From Sporomusa sp. KB1 (GTDB lineage Bacteria > Bacillota > Negativicutes > Sporomusales > Sporomusaceae): 64,000 bases of DNA. The notes below the pieces were generated by a model. It was not told where the DNA came from. It searched no databases and saw only the letters and a list, made by a program, of their open reading frames with translations. The position numbers and the translations under genes are program-made. The stretch is from positions 143,773 through 207,772 of the forward strand of contig NZ_VLKC01000001.1 in assembly GCF_007830295.1 (NCBI RefSeq), given 5' to 3'. Positions 28,973 to 36,246 of the stretch are shown here, piece by piece; within the stretch, counting starts at the first letter, position 1, and every line of letters starts with the position of its first letter.

Positions 28973-29371
28973 ATGATTTGTACTAAATGTAACAGTGAAA
29001 TCCCCGAGGGAGAACAATGTCTGCATCACGGTAAAATGCTCTGTGAGGATTGTTATCTTGAAATGTTGGAACCCCCACGTACGTGTGATGTTGCCGCCGT
29101 ATATGGTGCTAAATTGGCCCGTAAAATGGCGGGACAAGAAGGAAGCGACGGATTAACTGAACTGCAAAAAAACATCTACAATTACATTAAAGAAGCGGGT
29201 TCGGTTACTGCCGAGCAAATTATGAACAAATTTAATTTATCTAAGTTACAGCTGGAAAGAAACTTTGCCGTATTAAGACATTGTGAACTTGTCCATGGTT
29301 TTATTGAAAATGGTAAAAAAATGATTAAAGTTTGGGGAGAAGATACTCTGGGTAAAATGAATATTGATTGA
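28973..29371 (+). CDS. Zinc-ribbon plus winged-helix protein, probable regulator
   Basis: A 132-residue protein. The N-terminus carries MICTKCNSEIPEGEQ with a second metal pair in LCEDCY (residues ~3-30), a treble-clef or zinc ribbon. Residues ~65-125 form a winged helix (LQKNIYNYIKEAGSVTAEQI, then KLQLERNFAVLRHCELV) like small DNA-binding repressors. The ATG at 28973 is chosen over one 45 bases upstream because AAGGA stands just before it and the longer form would run into the operator at 28922-28935. The two operators suggest autoregulation; a metal or redox sensor is plausible. Confidence 0.65.
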   Translation: MICTKCNSEIPEGEQCLHHGKMLCEDCYLEMLEPPRTCDVAAVYGAKLARKMAGQEGSDGLTELQKNIYNYIKEAGSVTAEQIMNKFNLSKLQLERNFAVLRHCELVHGFIENGKKMIKVWGEDTLGKMNID

Positions 29372-29585
29372 AGAAGAAAAGGCAATGGCACTAATCGGCT
29401 TGTAGTCAATATCATGGTACTGCGTCATCTGGAGGTGATTTTTCGCCTTTGTACTGGCCGTCCCGGAATGCGGTCCCAGGTTATTAGATCAGTTTATTTC
29501 CAGGAAATAAATTCCAGATGTACATTCTTTTTTTCCAGCTATTTAAGAGCCGTATATGGACACAATAATTATCGGAGGTGATACT

Positions 29586-29726
29586 ATGAAAAACAAAAGC
29601 CAAAATAACGAACAGTGCCGTAACGAAAGGGATCAAAAGAGCCTTGAATTCGCACGTGAGTTAGCTAACGTAGAACAATGCCGTAATGAAAAAGATTGTG
29701 GTGGCGGCTGCGGTGGCAAACGGTAA
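29586..29726 (+). CDS. Tiny Cys/Gly-tailed protein (46 aa), copy 1
   Basis: MKNKSQNNEQCRNERDQK...CGGGCGGKR, 46 residues, after GGAGGTGATACT. It is highly charged and Asn/Glu/Arg-rich, with a C-terminal CGGGCGGKR. A second copy with the same layout lies at 61486-61632, and the two share the ribosome-binding site and the first codons. The repeated QCRNE blocks and Cys tail suggest a metal- or thiol-binding role, or a spore or stress small protein, but no family is recognised. A hairpin follows. Confidence 0.75.
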   Translation: MKNKSQNNEQCRNERDQKSLEFARELANVEQCRNEKDCGGGCGGKR

Positions 29727-29766
29727 TATTTTTGATAGATCACTCCAACCTAGCAACTCTTCCTCT

Positions 29767-29790
29767 GAACAGCGGCTACGGTCGCTGTTC
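29767..29790 (+). terminator. Terminator after tiny protein copy 1
   Basis: GAACAGCG (29767-29774) and CGCTGTTC (29783-29790) with an 8-nt loop GCTACGGT, followed by TATATT. The loop resembles that of the hairpin after copy 2 (61681-61702), as if both genes were duplicated with their ends. Confidence 0.7.
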
Positions 29791-29996
29791 TATATTGCAT
29801 TTATATCCTGAAATGATTACATGAAATGTTAATCAAACTTACATGAATGTAATGACACATCATAGACTTCCCCTTTTTCAAAATCTCTTTACTTATTTAT
29901 AAGCAATTATAAATCAATCACTTCACCTCTAGCATAAAATATATACTAAAATAACATACCCAATATCAACTATGTCAGAAAGAGGTGAAATTCAGG

Positions 29997-31085
29997 ATGG
30001 TACCCCTAAATACAGTGGACACAACACGTATTCCTTATGATACGGCAATTGAGTTGTCGGTTGCTGTATCCCGCATGCAGTGGCCTAAGCCTGCTATGAA
30101 CTCAGCCCCCAAGGTAATAATACTAGTACCTGCTAAGCAGTTTCCTTATGCCTTTGCTGCTGCTAGTTTGGTGCATGACCCCATTATGGGAAATATATTG
30201 TTTACGCCTCTAGACGAACTTGCAGCCCTTACCCGTGAAGAAATTGAACGTCTGGACCCTCCAGGCACTGACTCTGCTCCCCCAATCATTGCAATTGGCC
30301 CGTTTGAGGTACAAGTCATTCGCGAAATTGAGAGTATGGGTTATGATGTGTTGCACATTATGGGAAAAAGCATCTTTACTAGCGCTGTCAAAGTAGCTAA
30401 ATTGCGGGAACAAATACCACCCGAATCACCAGATGGCCCTATAAGCTTGTTTGTCGTGTCTGCCGATAACCCTTACGAAAGTGTATTAGCTACCTACTAT
30501 TCAACACATTCCGGGGTGCCCATTCTGTTTACACATAAAGACCGTCTCCCTCGCTCAACAGCTACAGCCTTACAGGATATGGCTGAGAAAAACGTTTACA
30601 TTATTGGCGGCAGGCAGGCAGTGTCAGATAGTGTTTTCCGGGAAATCAGCACTATCGTAGAACCGCCAGTGCAGCGCATAGCAGGCGTTGATCCCTTTGA
30701 AACGTCGGTTGCATTCTCTCAATACCATGACCCTGTTACAAACCTTGGTTGGAACAGGAATCACAAGGGCTTAGGCGATGCCTTCACGTTCGCTAACTTG
30801 AATTGCTGGGATCTGATTGTAGCTGCGTCAAGCTTTGCTCATCAGGGAAAACATACTCCGCTTCTGCTTATCAAAGATGATTTAACTCCCCCGGCAATAT
30901 TAAATTACTTACACAACCTTAAACCACCTTTACGTATGCCGCCTATGCCGCCGTTTATGCACGGGTTTATTCTTGGTACTCGAAGGATTATTAATCATAC
31001 TACCCAAGCAACTATTGAGGAAGCACTTAAAATTGATGAACAATCAGATAGTAGCCACGAGGAAATAGGTTCATCCGCAGAATAA
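29997..31085 (+). CDS. CWB2-like (cell-wall-binding repeat 2) protein without signal peptide
   Basis: About 362 residues with repeated ~90-residue units built like Pfam CWB2: a Rossmann-like strand, then a FxTSVAxS segment. Examples are SIFTSAVKVAKLRE, NVYIIGGRQAVSDSVFREI, RIAGVDPFETSVAFSQY and WDLIVAASSFAHQGKHTPLLLI. CWB2 repeats anchor S-layer proteins to cell-wall polymers in clostridia. Here no signal peptide or membrane segment is visible, which is odd for a wall protein. The ATG at 29997 is preferred (AGAGGTGA 9 nt upstream) over a GTG at 29985 that overlaps that site. A nearby palindromic terminator follows. Confidence 0.65.
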   Translation: MVPLNTVDTTRIPYDTAIELSVAVSRMQWPKPAMNSAPKVIILVPAKQFPYAFAAASLVHDPIMGNILFTPLDELAALTREEIERLDPPGTDSAPPIIAIGPFEVQVIREIESMGYDVLHIMGKSIFTSAVKVAKLREQIPPESPDGPISLFVVSADNPYESVLATYYSTHSGVPILFTHKDRLPRSTATALQDMAEKNVYIIGGRQAVSDSVFREISTIVEPPVQRIAGVDPFETSVAFSQYHDPVTNLGWNRNHKGLGDAFTFANLNCWDLIVAASSFAHQGKHTPLLLIKDDLTPPAILNYLHNLKPPLRMPPMPPFMHGFILGTRRIINHTTQATIEEALKIDEQSDSSHEEIGSSAE

Positions 31086-31096
31086 AGATAGGTATC

Positions 31097-31140
31097 TAAT
31101 AGGAAAAAACCTTTGCGCTTGCAAAGGTTTTTTCCTATTA
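31097..31140. terminator. Bidirectional terminator, 20-bp perfect stem
   Basis: TAATAGGAAAAAACCTTTGC (31097-31116) is perfectly complementary to 31121-31140 around a 4-nt loop GCTT. It lies between the CWB2-like gene and the convergent Nudix gene. Confidence 0.85.
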
Positions 31141-31208
31141 ATGATAACGTTTTGGTGAACTGGACAAAACGTTAAGCTAGTTTGGCGATAGATTTAATAT
31201 CCTTTAGC

Positions 31209-31727
31209 TTAACCATGCGCAATTTTCGGTAATAAATCAAGTTGACTTTGATAATTACTGCCTAATAGCCTTTTTTCAAGACGGTTTATAAATATTAATT
31301 GTTCTCGCTCTATTTTCCTATTTGCTTCTGCTATCGAAAAGAAGTCGATCTTATCAATTTCGGGAAATAGACAAACCTGACCCGATTGGGGAGGCCATTC
31401 TAACTGGAACGCATTACTTTGCACTGGCTTAGATACATCCCAATCTCCCTCAAATGCCCAAATATGTAGAATTCTTTTATACTTTCCCGGAGCGCTACCA
31501 AGATAGATTGAATAAGTTAAATCCGGATCGATACCAGTTTCTTCAACAAACTCCCGCACTGCACCTTCAACAATTGTTTCACCAATCTCAAGATTCCCCT
31601 TGGGAATCCCCCAATACCGGTCATCTTTATTTTCAAAATATGGTCCACCCGGATGCGCTAACAGCAACTCTAATCGTCCAGTATTTAGCCGGTACAACAG
31701 TAAGCCAGCGCTTACGTTATGGTGCAC
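31209..31727 (-). CDS. Nudix hydrolase
   Basis: About 172 residues with a complete Nudix box, GNLEIGETIVEGAVREF followed by VEETGI (GX5EX7REUXEEXGU), near residues 47-68. The preceding YWGIPKG is typical of diadenosine-polyphosphate hydrolases and related house-cleaning enzymes. The box coordinates Mg2+ and cleaves nucleoside diphosphates linked to another moiety. A GTG at 31727 with GGGGAG at proper distance is preferred over the GTG at 31736, which abuts the same site. Monocistronic as far as can be seen. Confidence 0.85.
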   Translation of the reverse strand: MHHNVSAGLLLYRLNTGRLELLLAHPGGPYFENKDDRYWGIPKGNLEIGETIVEGAVREFVEETGIDPDLTYSIYLGSAPGKYKRILHIWAFEGDWDVSKPVQSNAFQLEWPPQSGQVCLFPEIDKIDFFSIAEANRKIEREQLIFINRLEKRLLGSNYQSQLDLLPKIAHG

Positions 31728-31736
31728 TAAATTCAC

Positions 31737-32140
31737 TCCCCTCTAACCTGTATCGCACTAAGATAAGACTGGGCTTGTGCCAAGTCTTTTAGGACGCCGG
31801 CACAAGTCTTAGTCGTTCTATCCAGAGAAAGTTATTCTTCCCATCTGAATAACAAAAGTCTATTAATATAGTACCATGTGGGTATGAGAGTCGCGTTAAT
31901 TCAATATTAATTTTTGATTAATTTGAATGAAAGATATCTATCTGTATTATCACAGGCCTTCCTACGTTACGCTATTCTTGGCAGTGAACTTGCTATACAA
32001 TTACCTCCACCAGCAATGCTAAAATGTACATACTCGGAATATTGTGCTGGAAAAAGCCCCTTACTCTTCCATACTTATAAATAAATTTTCCTCTAAGGTA
32101 ACAAACTAACGTTAGAAACCTAAAGGAGGGTATATACCAG
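31737..32140. other. Intergenic region upstream of the CO dehydrogenase gene
   Basis: About 400 AT-rich bases between divergent genes. The CO dehydrogenase ribosome-binding site AAAGGAGGG is clear at its right end. I find no convincing promoter pair or operator palindrome. Confidence 0.35.
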
Positions 32141-34267
32141 ATGTCTAATGAAACCTTAATTAAAAGCCAAGATACTACCAACCGCGGAGACGTTGAATCA
32201 GTTCTCAATAAAGGTGACGCCAGTGGTACAAATAATCCGGACCAACATTTTGATATTCACAAAAACGCGAAAAAATACTACGACATTGAAAAAGCACCTT
32301 CCTCTATGCCTGAAGTGCATAAATGGCAGCGCGAACATATTAAGGTTCACGACCAGAGCAAAGATGGGTTTCCACTCAATATTATCATTGACCCAGCTAT
32401 GCGCGAAATGTATCAGCACGTACACGCCCAAGGTTTAACCAATGTATTTGACCGTTTTGAGCAGCAAGAAAAAATCCGCTGCAGCTTCTGTTCTTCTGGT
32501 TTATCCTGCCAACTATGCGCCAACGGCCCCTGCCGCATTAGTCCCAAAGCGCCTCGTGGCAACTGTGGTGTTGATGCTGACGTTATGGTATCCAGAAACT
32601 TTGTCTATCGTCATGTCACCATCGGTACATCCGCAAATATATTCCACGCCCAGCAAGCCGCCCGGACCCTGAAAGCAGCTGCCGAAAAACCAGATAGCGG
32701 CCTAAAAATCCGCGACAAGCAAAAACTTTTGAAATATGCTGAAATGGCAGGTTTAAACAGCCATGAGGATACTAATAAAGTAGCTATTAATTTTGCTAAT
32801 TGGGTGCTTGCAGATATGGGTAAACCCTACTGGGAAGAATCAGCTATGGTTCAGGCCTTTGCCCCACCCAAGCGTCAAGAGTTGTGGCGCAAACTTGGTA
32901 TTTACCCCGGTGGTGGCTTCAGTGAAATCGGATTAGCCCAAACCAAATGCATGACCAACCTTAACGCCGACCCTGTAGATTTTTTGCTAACGTCTGTCCG
33001 TCTGGGGATAATCAATGAATATCAGGGTCTCTTTGCACTTGATATTCTGCAAGAGATCCTTATGGGAACGCAAAAAATTCGCGCTGCTAAGCAGAATATG
33101 GGGCTTCTTAAACAAGATATGGTTAATATTATCACCAACGGCCATATGCCATTGACGGCCCACATAGTTATTGAACTAGCTTCTACGCCGGAATGGCAGG
33201 AAAAAGCCAAAAAAGCAGGTGCCAGTGGCATGCAGATACTGGGGCATGTCTGTGAAGGTCAACAGTTGCTAAATTACAAGGATACTGGAGAAATGAGCGC
33301 CTATGGCGGTCAGGAAGGCGAATGGTTATCTGAGGAATACCTGTTTGCCACAGGTGCAGTTGATCTCTTTATGTTTGATTACAACTGTACCATTCCAACT
33401 TTACCGCTCTACGCAGAACGCTTTGGCACTAAAATGGTTAGCACCCATGAGGTTATTCGTATGCCTGGCACTGAAGTTGTCGAGTTTAAGCCTGAGGAAA
33501 TGAAAAAGCAGGCCGAAAAGATTCTCGAAATGGCAATAGAATCCTATGCCAAGCGTAAAGCCGAAAACCGGGAGGTATACATCCCGCCCCATATATCTGA
33601 AGGTTGTGTAATTGGTTTTAGCACCGAGTCAGTGAAAGAAGCACTTGGCGGTACCTGGAAACCACTCATTGATGCAATTGCCGCAGGTAAAATACGCGGT
33701 ATCGCAACCATTGTTGGCTGCACTACCGCCCGCTATGGTCAAGGCGGCAGTAATATCTTCCGCATTGCCAAAGGCTTAATCGAAAAAGACATACTAGTAT
33801 TGTCAGGCGGTTGTACTTCTGCAGTCATGCAATATTCCGGGTTAACCAATCCACAAGCTGCCGAAGAATGCGGCCCAGGCCTCAAAGAAATCTGCAAAGC
33901 ACTGGGTATCCCACCGGTTCTTTCCTACGGGGCTTGTGTCGACATTGGAAAGATGACCCAAACGGCTAAAGAACTTGCCGATGCTCTAGATGTTGACACC
34001 AATAAATTGCCACTTGTCATCGGCGCTCCCGAGTATCTTGAACAAAAAGCTGTTGCTGATGCTTGCACAGCTATCGCACTCGGCTGGTTGGTGCATGTAG
34101 CTCCCGTACCGTCAGTTACTGGCAGTGATCTTGTAGTCAAGACATTGACCGAAACGACTGAAACCCTGGGACTTGGCAAACTCACAGTAGAAACTAATGC
34201 TGATAAGACTGTACAAATATACATTGACCATATTGAGAAAAAACGCAAAGAATTAGGGTTGCACTAA
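32141..34267 (+). CDS. cooS: Ni-dependent anaerobic CO dehydrogenase, catalytic subunit
   Basis: A 708-residue CooS-type CO dehydrogenase, longer than the usual ~630-640 by an N-terminal extension of some 70 residues. The cluster region is C114-S-F-C117, then C123, C126, C131 (CQLCANGPC) and C142. C123-C142 fit the [4Fe-4S] B-cluster. The D-cluster pair is CX2C (C114/C117) instead of the common CX7C; CX2C is known to bind a [2Fe-2S] cluster in the Desulfovibrio vulgaris enzyme. C-cluster ligands can be placed: His in NGHMPL, Cys in GHVCEG, DYNCTIP, IVGCTTA, SGGCTSA and YGACVDI. The enzyme interconverts CO and CO2 with ferredoxin-type carriers. No cooC, cooF or acetyl-CoA synthase gene is adjacent. 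Strong AAAGGAGGG before the ATG. Confidence 0.95.
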   Translation: MSNETLIKSQDTTNRGDVESVLNKGDASGTNNPDQHFDIHKNAKKYYDIEKAPSSMPEVHKWQREHIKVHDQSKDGFPLNIIIDPAMREMYQHVHAQGLTNVFDRFEQQEKIRCSFCSSGLSCQLCANGPCRISPKAPRGNCGVDADVMVSRNFVYRHVTIGTSANIFHAQQAARTLKAAAEKPDSGLKIRDKQKLLKYAEMAGLNSHEDTNKVAINFANWVLADMGKPYWEESAMVQAFAPPKRQELWRKLGIYPGGGFSEIGLAQTKCMTNLNADPVDFLLTSVRLGIINEYQGLFALDILQEILMGTQKIRAAKQNMGLLKQDMVNIITNGHMPLTAHIVIELASTPEWQEKAKKAGASGMQILGHVCEGQQLLNYKDTGEMSAYGGQEGEWLSEEYLFATGAVDLFMFDYNCTIPTLPLYAERFGTKMVSTHEVIRMPGTEVVEFKPEEMKKQAEKILEMAIESYAKRKAENREVYIPPHISEGCVIGFSTESVKEALGGTWKPLIDAIAAGKIRGIATIVGCTTARYGQGGSNIFRIAKGLIEKDILVLSGGCTSAVMQYSGLTNPQAAEECGPGLKEICKALGIPPVLSYGACVDIGKMTQTAKELADALDVDTNKLPLVIGAPEYLEQKAVADACTAIALGWLVHVAPVPSVTGSDLVVKTLTETTETLGLGKLTVETNADKTVQIYIDHIEKKRKELGLH

Positions 34268-34311
34268 GTGCAACGCAGTTCAACTACACGCTTCTGGCTT
34301 TTACATTGATA

Positions 34312-34350
34312 ACCGGGCAATCCCCCAAATGGGATTGCCCGGTCTTTTGT
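34312..34350 (+). terminator. Terminator of cooS
   Basis: ACCGGGCAATCCC (34312-34324) pairs perfectly with GGGATTGCCCGGT (34331-34343), loop CCAAAT, followed by CTTTTGTTC. Confidence 0.92.
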
Positions 34351-34394
34351 TCACAAATGTTTATCTTTTGCGGCGAGTTAAGGCTCCCGCCGAT

Positions 34395-34421
34395 GTTTCA
34401 GCTATGCTGAAACAAGTTCAC
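34395..34421. repeat. Second copy of a short palindromic repeat
   Basis: TTTCAGC-TAT-GCTGAAA-C-AAGTTCAC. It matches the right part of the hairpin at 25713-25747 except for the inverted 3-base loop. The left GTGAACTT arm is missing here. It lies between the convergent cooS and MFS genes. Confidence 0.6.
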
Positions 34422-34435
34422 AAGACTTCATAAGG

Positions 34436-35761
34436 CTATTCACTCTTACCGGATCTTAGCGATTCAGCAGCAGCTTCTTTTTTGGGGATTGCCAGTACAG
34501 AAATAGTGCCCAGAATCGCGAACGAAGCTAAGAAATACATACCAGCGTTGGTCGAACCTGTTGCGTCTTTCAGGAAGCCGACCATATAAGGCCCAAAGAA
34601 CCCACCTAAATTGCCGAACGAGTTAATAATCGCAATACCGACAGCGGCGGTAGCTTCCGACAGATACAGATTCGGCAATGTCCAGAATGTGCCAACAAAC
34701 GAGTAGATGGCGGCCTGACTTATGCACAGCAGCAACATTGAAACCATCAGATTATCTGTCATGGTTAAACTAATCAAGCTAAAAAAGGCTATTCCTATTG
34801 GTAAAGCAGTATGATACCGGCGCTCTTGTGCGGCATCCGAACGTTTAGCGACATAAACCATAGCAATTATAGCAAATATATAGGGAATAGTGGATATCAG
34901 ACCAATATTTGACAAACTCATAGCTTTGGACAGATTTTTCAATATCTGCGGCATCCACATTCCAAGACCATAGAGAGCAAGTACATAGCACAGGTAACAG
35001 AAAGCTAAGTGCCACACCCGGCCATTCTTAAATACTTCCCATTTATTAGCAACTTTGACCTTTAATTGTTTGGCCACATGCTCGCGTTCCAGTTCTGCAA
35101 TAAGCCACTGTTTTTCCTCAGCATTCAAGAACTTTGCCTGGTCAGGTCTGTCCACCATAACAAAGAGTGTAACAATACCGAGGATGATGGCAGGCAATCC
35201 TTCCAAGATAAACATCCAGCGCCAACCAGCCAGCCCCATCCAAACCACGTTTTCCATAATCCACGACGATATTGGACCAACGACGATATTCGCCAATGCC
35301 ATCCCGCACATAAACAGGGACATAGTTTTGGCAAAATGCTTTGTCGGGAACCAAAACGTAAAATATAAGACAATACAAGGATAAAAACCAGCTTCAGCGG
35401 CGCCGAGCAACGCCCGCAGGATTGCAACCTGGGTAACATTTTGGGCAAATGCCAGGACAACCGTTACTAGTCCCCAACTGACAAGAATCCTGGCAATCCA
35501 TTTCCTAGCACCTACTTTATGCATAATAACGTTACTAGGAACTTCGAAAAAGAAATATGTTATAAAAAAGATACCAGCCAACATACCAAACGTACTAGCG
35601 CCAATCCCCAAATCCTTATTCATTTGCAAAGCAGCAAAACCAATATTGACCCGGTCTAACATAGCTACAATATACAAAAGCATAACATACGGCACCAGTT
35701 TCCACCGTATTTTATTCATTAGCTGATTCTCGCGTTCTTCAGTAAAATTTATAGTTGCCAA
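34436..35761 (-). CDS. MFS transporter, anion:cation symporter (ACS) family
   Basis: A 441-residue, 12-segment MFS protein. YIVAMLDRVNIGFAALQMNKDLG near residues 30-52 and FEVPSNVIMHKVGARKWIARI near residues 72-92 are hallmarks of the ACS family (sugar-acid, phthalate and pantothenate-type carriers). It takes up organic anions with protons or sodium. The start is TTG with GGAGGTG 7 nt upstream. Monocistronic. Two inverted repeats upstream suggest control by a substrate-responsive regulator not encoded here. Confidence 0.85.
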   Translation of the reverse strand: MATINFTEERENQLMNKIRWKLVPYVMLLYIVAMLDRVNIGFAALQMNKDLGIGASTFGMLAGIFFITYFFFEVPSNVIMHKVGARKWIARILVSWGLVTVVLAFAQNVTQVAILRALLGAAEAGFYPCIVLYFTFWFPTKHFAKTMSLFMCGMALANIVVGPISSWIMENVVWMGLAGWRWMFILEGLPAIILGIVTLFVMVDRPDQAKFLNAEEKQWLIAELEREHVAKQLKVKVANKWEVFKNGRVWHLAFCYLCYVLALYGLGMWMPQILKNLSKAMSLSNIGLISTIPYIFAIIAMVYVAKRSDAAQERRYHTALPIGIAFFSLISLTMTDNLMVSMLLLCISQAAIYSFVGTFWTLPNLYLSEATAAVGIAIINSFGNLGGFFGPYMVGFLKDATGSTNAGMYFLASFAILGTISVLAIPKKEAAAESLRSGKSE

Positions 35762-35995
35762 GTAACTACACCTCCATAAAAACTTTCAACTACTACTCAT
35801 TCTCTTTGGCAGCATGGACTCTAACATAACTGTCACCGCTCCTTTTTTAACCAACCTCCTTCCCGCAAACTTTTCTATTAAGCAAGACTTGCATCGATGG
35901 AATATAAACTCACAGATACTAAGTCCAAGCTTTACTCAATTACTAAATTAACTTTTGTAGCACGACATTAAAGAAATTGCAGCTTTTGACTACTT

Positions 35996-36095
35996 CTGTT
36001 TGATATTGTCAAACAGTGTTTTTATTTGTCTTTAATCATACTTTATCCTAACTAACAGTTGCTTGTCAATGTGAATATTTTTAAATATTCACATT
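35996..36095 (-). promoter_or_regulatory. Promoter and inverted-repeat operators of the ACS transporter
   Basis: On the minus strand TTGACA (36068-36063) with TAAAGT 18 bases on may be the promoter. CTGTTTGA-N5-TCAAACAG (35996-36016) lies downstream of it and AATGTGAATATTT-TT-AAATATTCACATT (36068-36095) overlaps and precedes the -35. Both are clean inverted repeats in a region without a gene. No cognate regulator gene is adjacent. Confidence 0.5.
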
Positions 36096-36140
36096 TATAA
36101 TAATTTTGGCAATAATTAACGATATTTTCGGACACCGCCC

Positions 36141-36180
36141 AAGTAAAAATTCGCCTAAACCATAGTTGGTTTAGGCGAAT
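36141..36180 (-). terminator. Terminator of the RND efflux operon
   Basis: ATTCGCCTAAACC (36149-36161) and GGTTTAGGCGAAT (36168-36180) form a perfect 13-bp stem with a 6-nt loop. The minus strand continues TTTTTAC. Confidence 0.9.
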
Positions 36181-36246
36181 GCAAAGTGCAATTCGAAGAT
36201 ATGTGTTTTTTATGTTAAATCGAACTTATCCTACTCAAGCCTGTAG

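Larger units (their letters stand above)
35762..36246. other. Intergenic region between ACS transporter and RND operon
   Basis: About 485 AT-rich bases. It holds the inverted repeats at 35996-36095 and the RND-operon terminator at 36149-36180. No coding sequence is visible. Confidence 0.6.
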
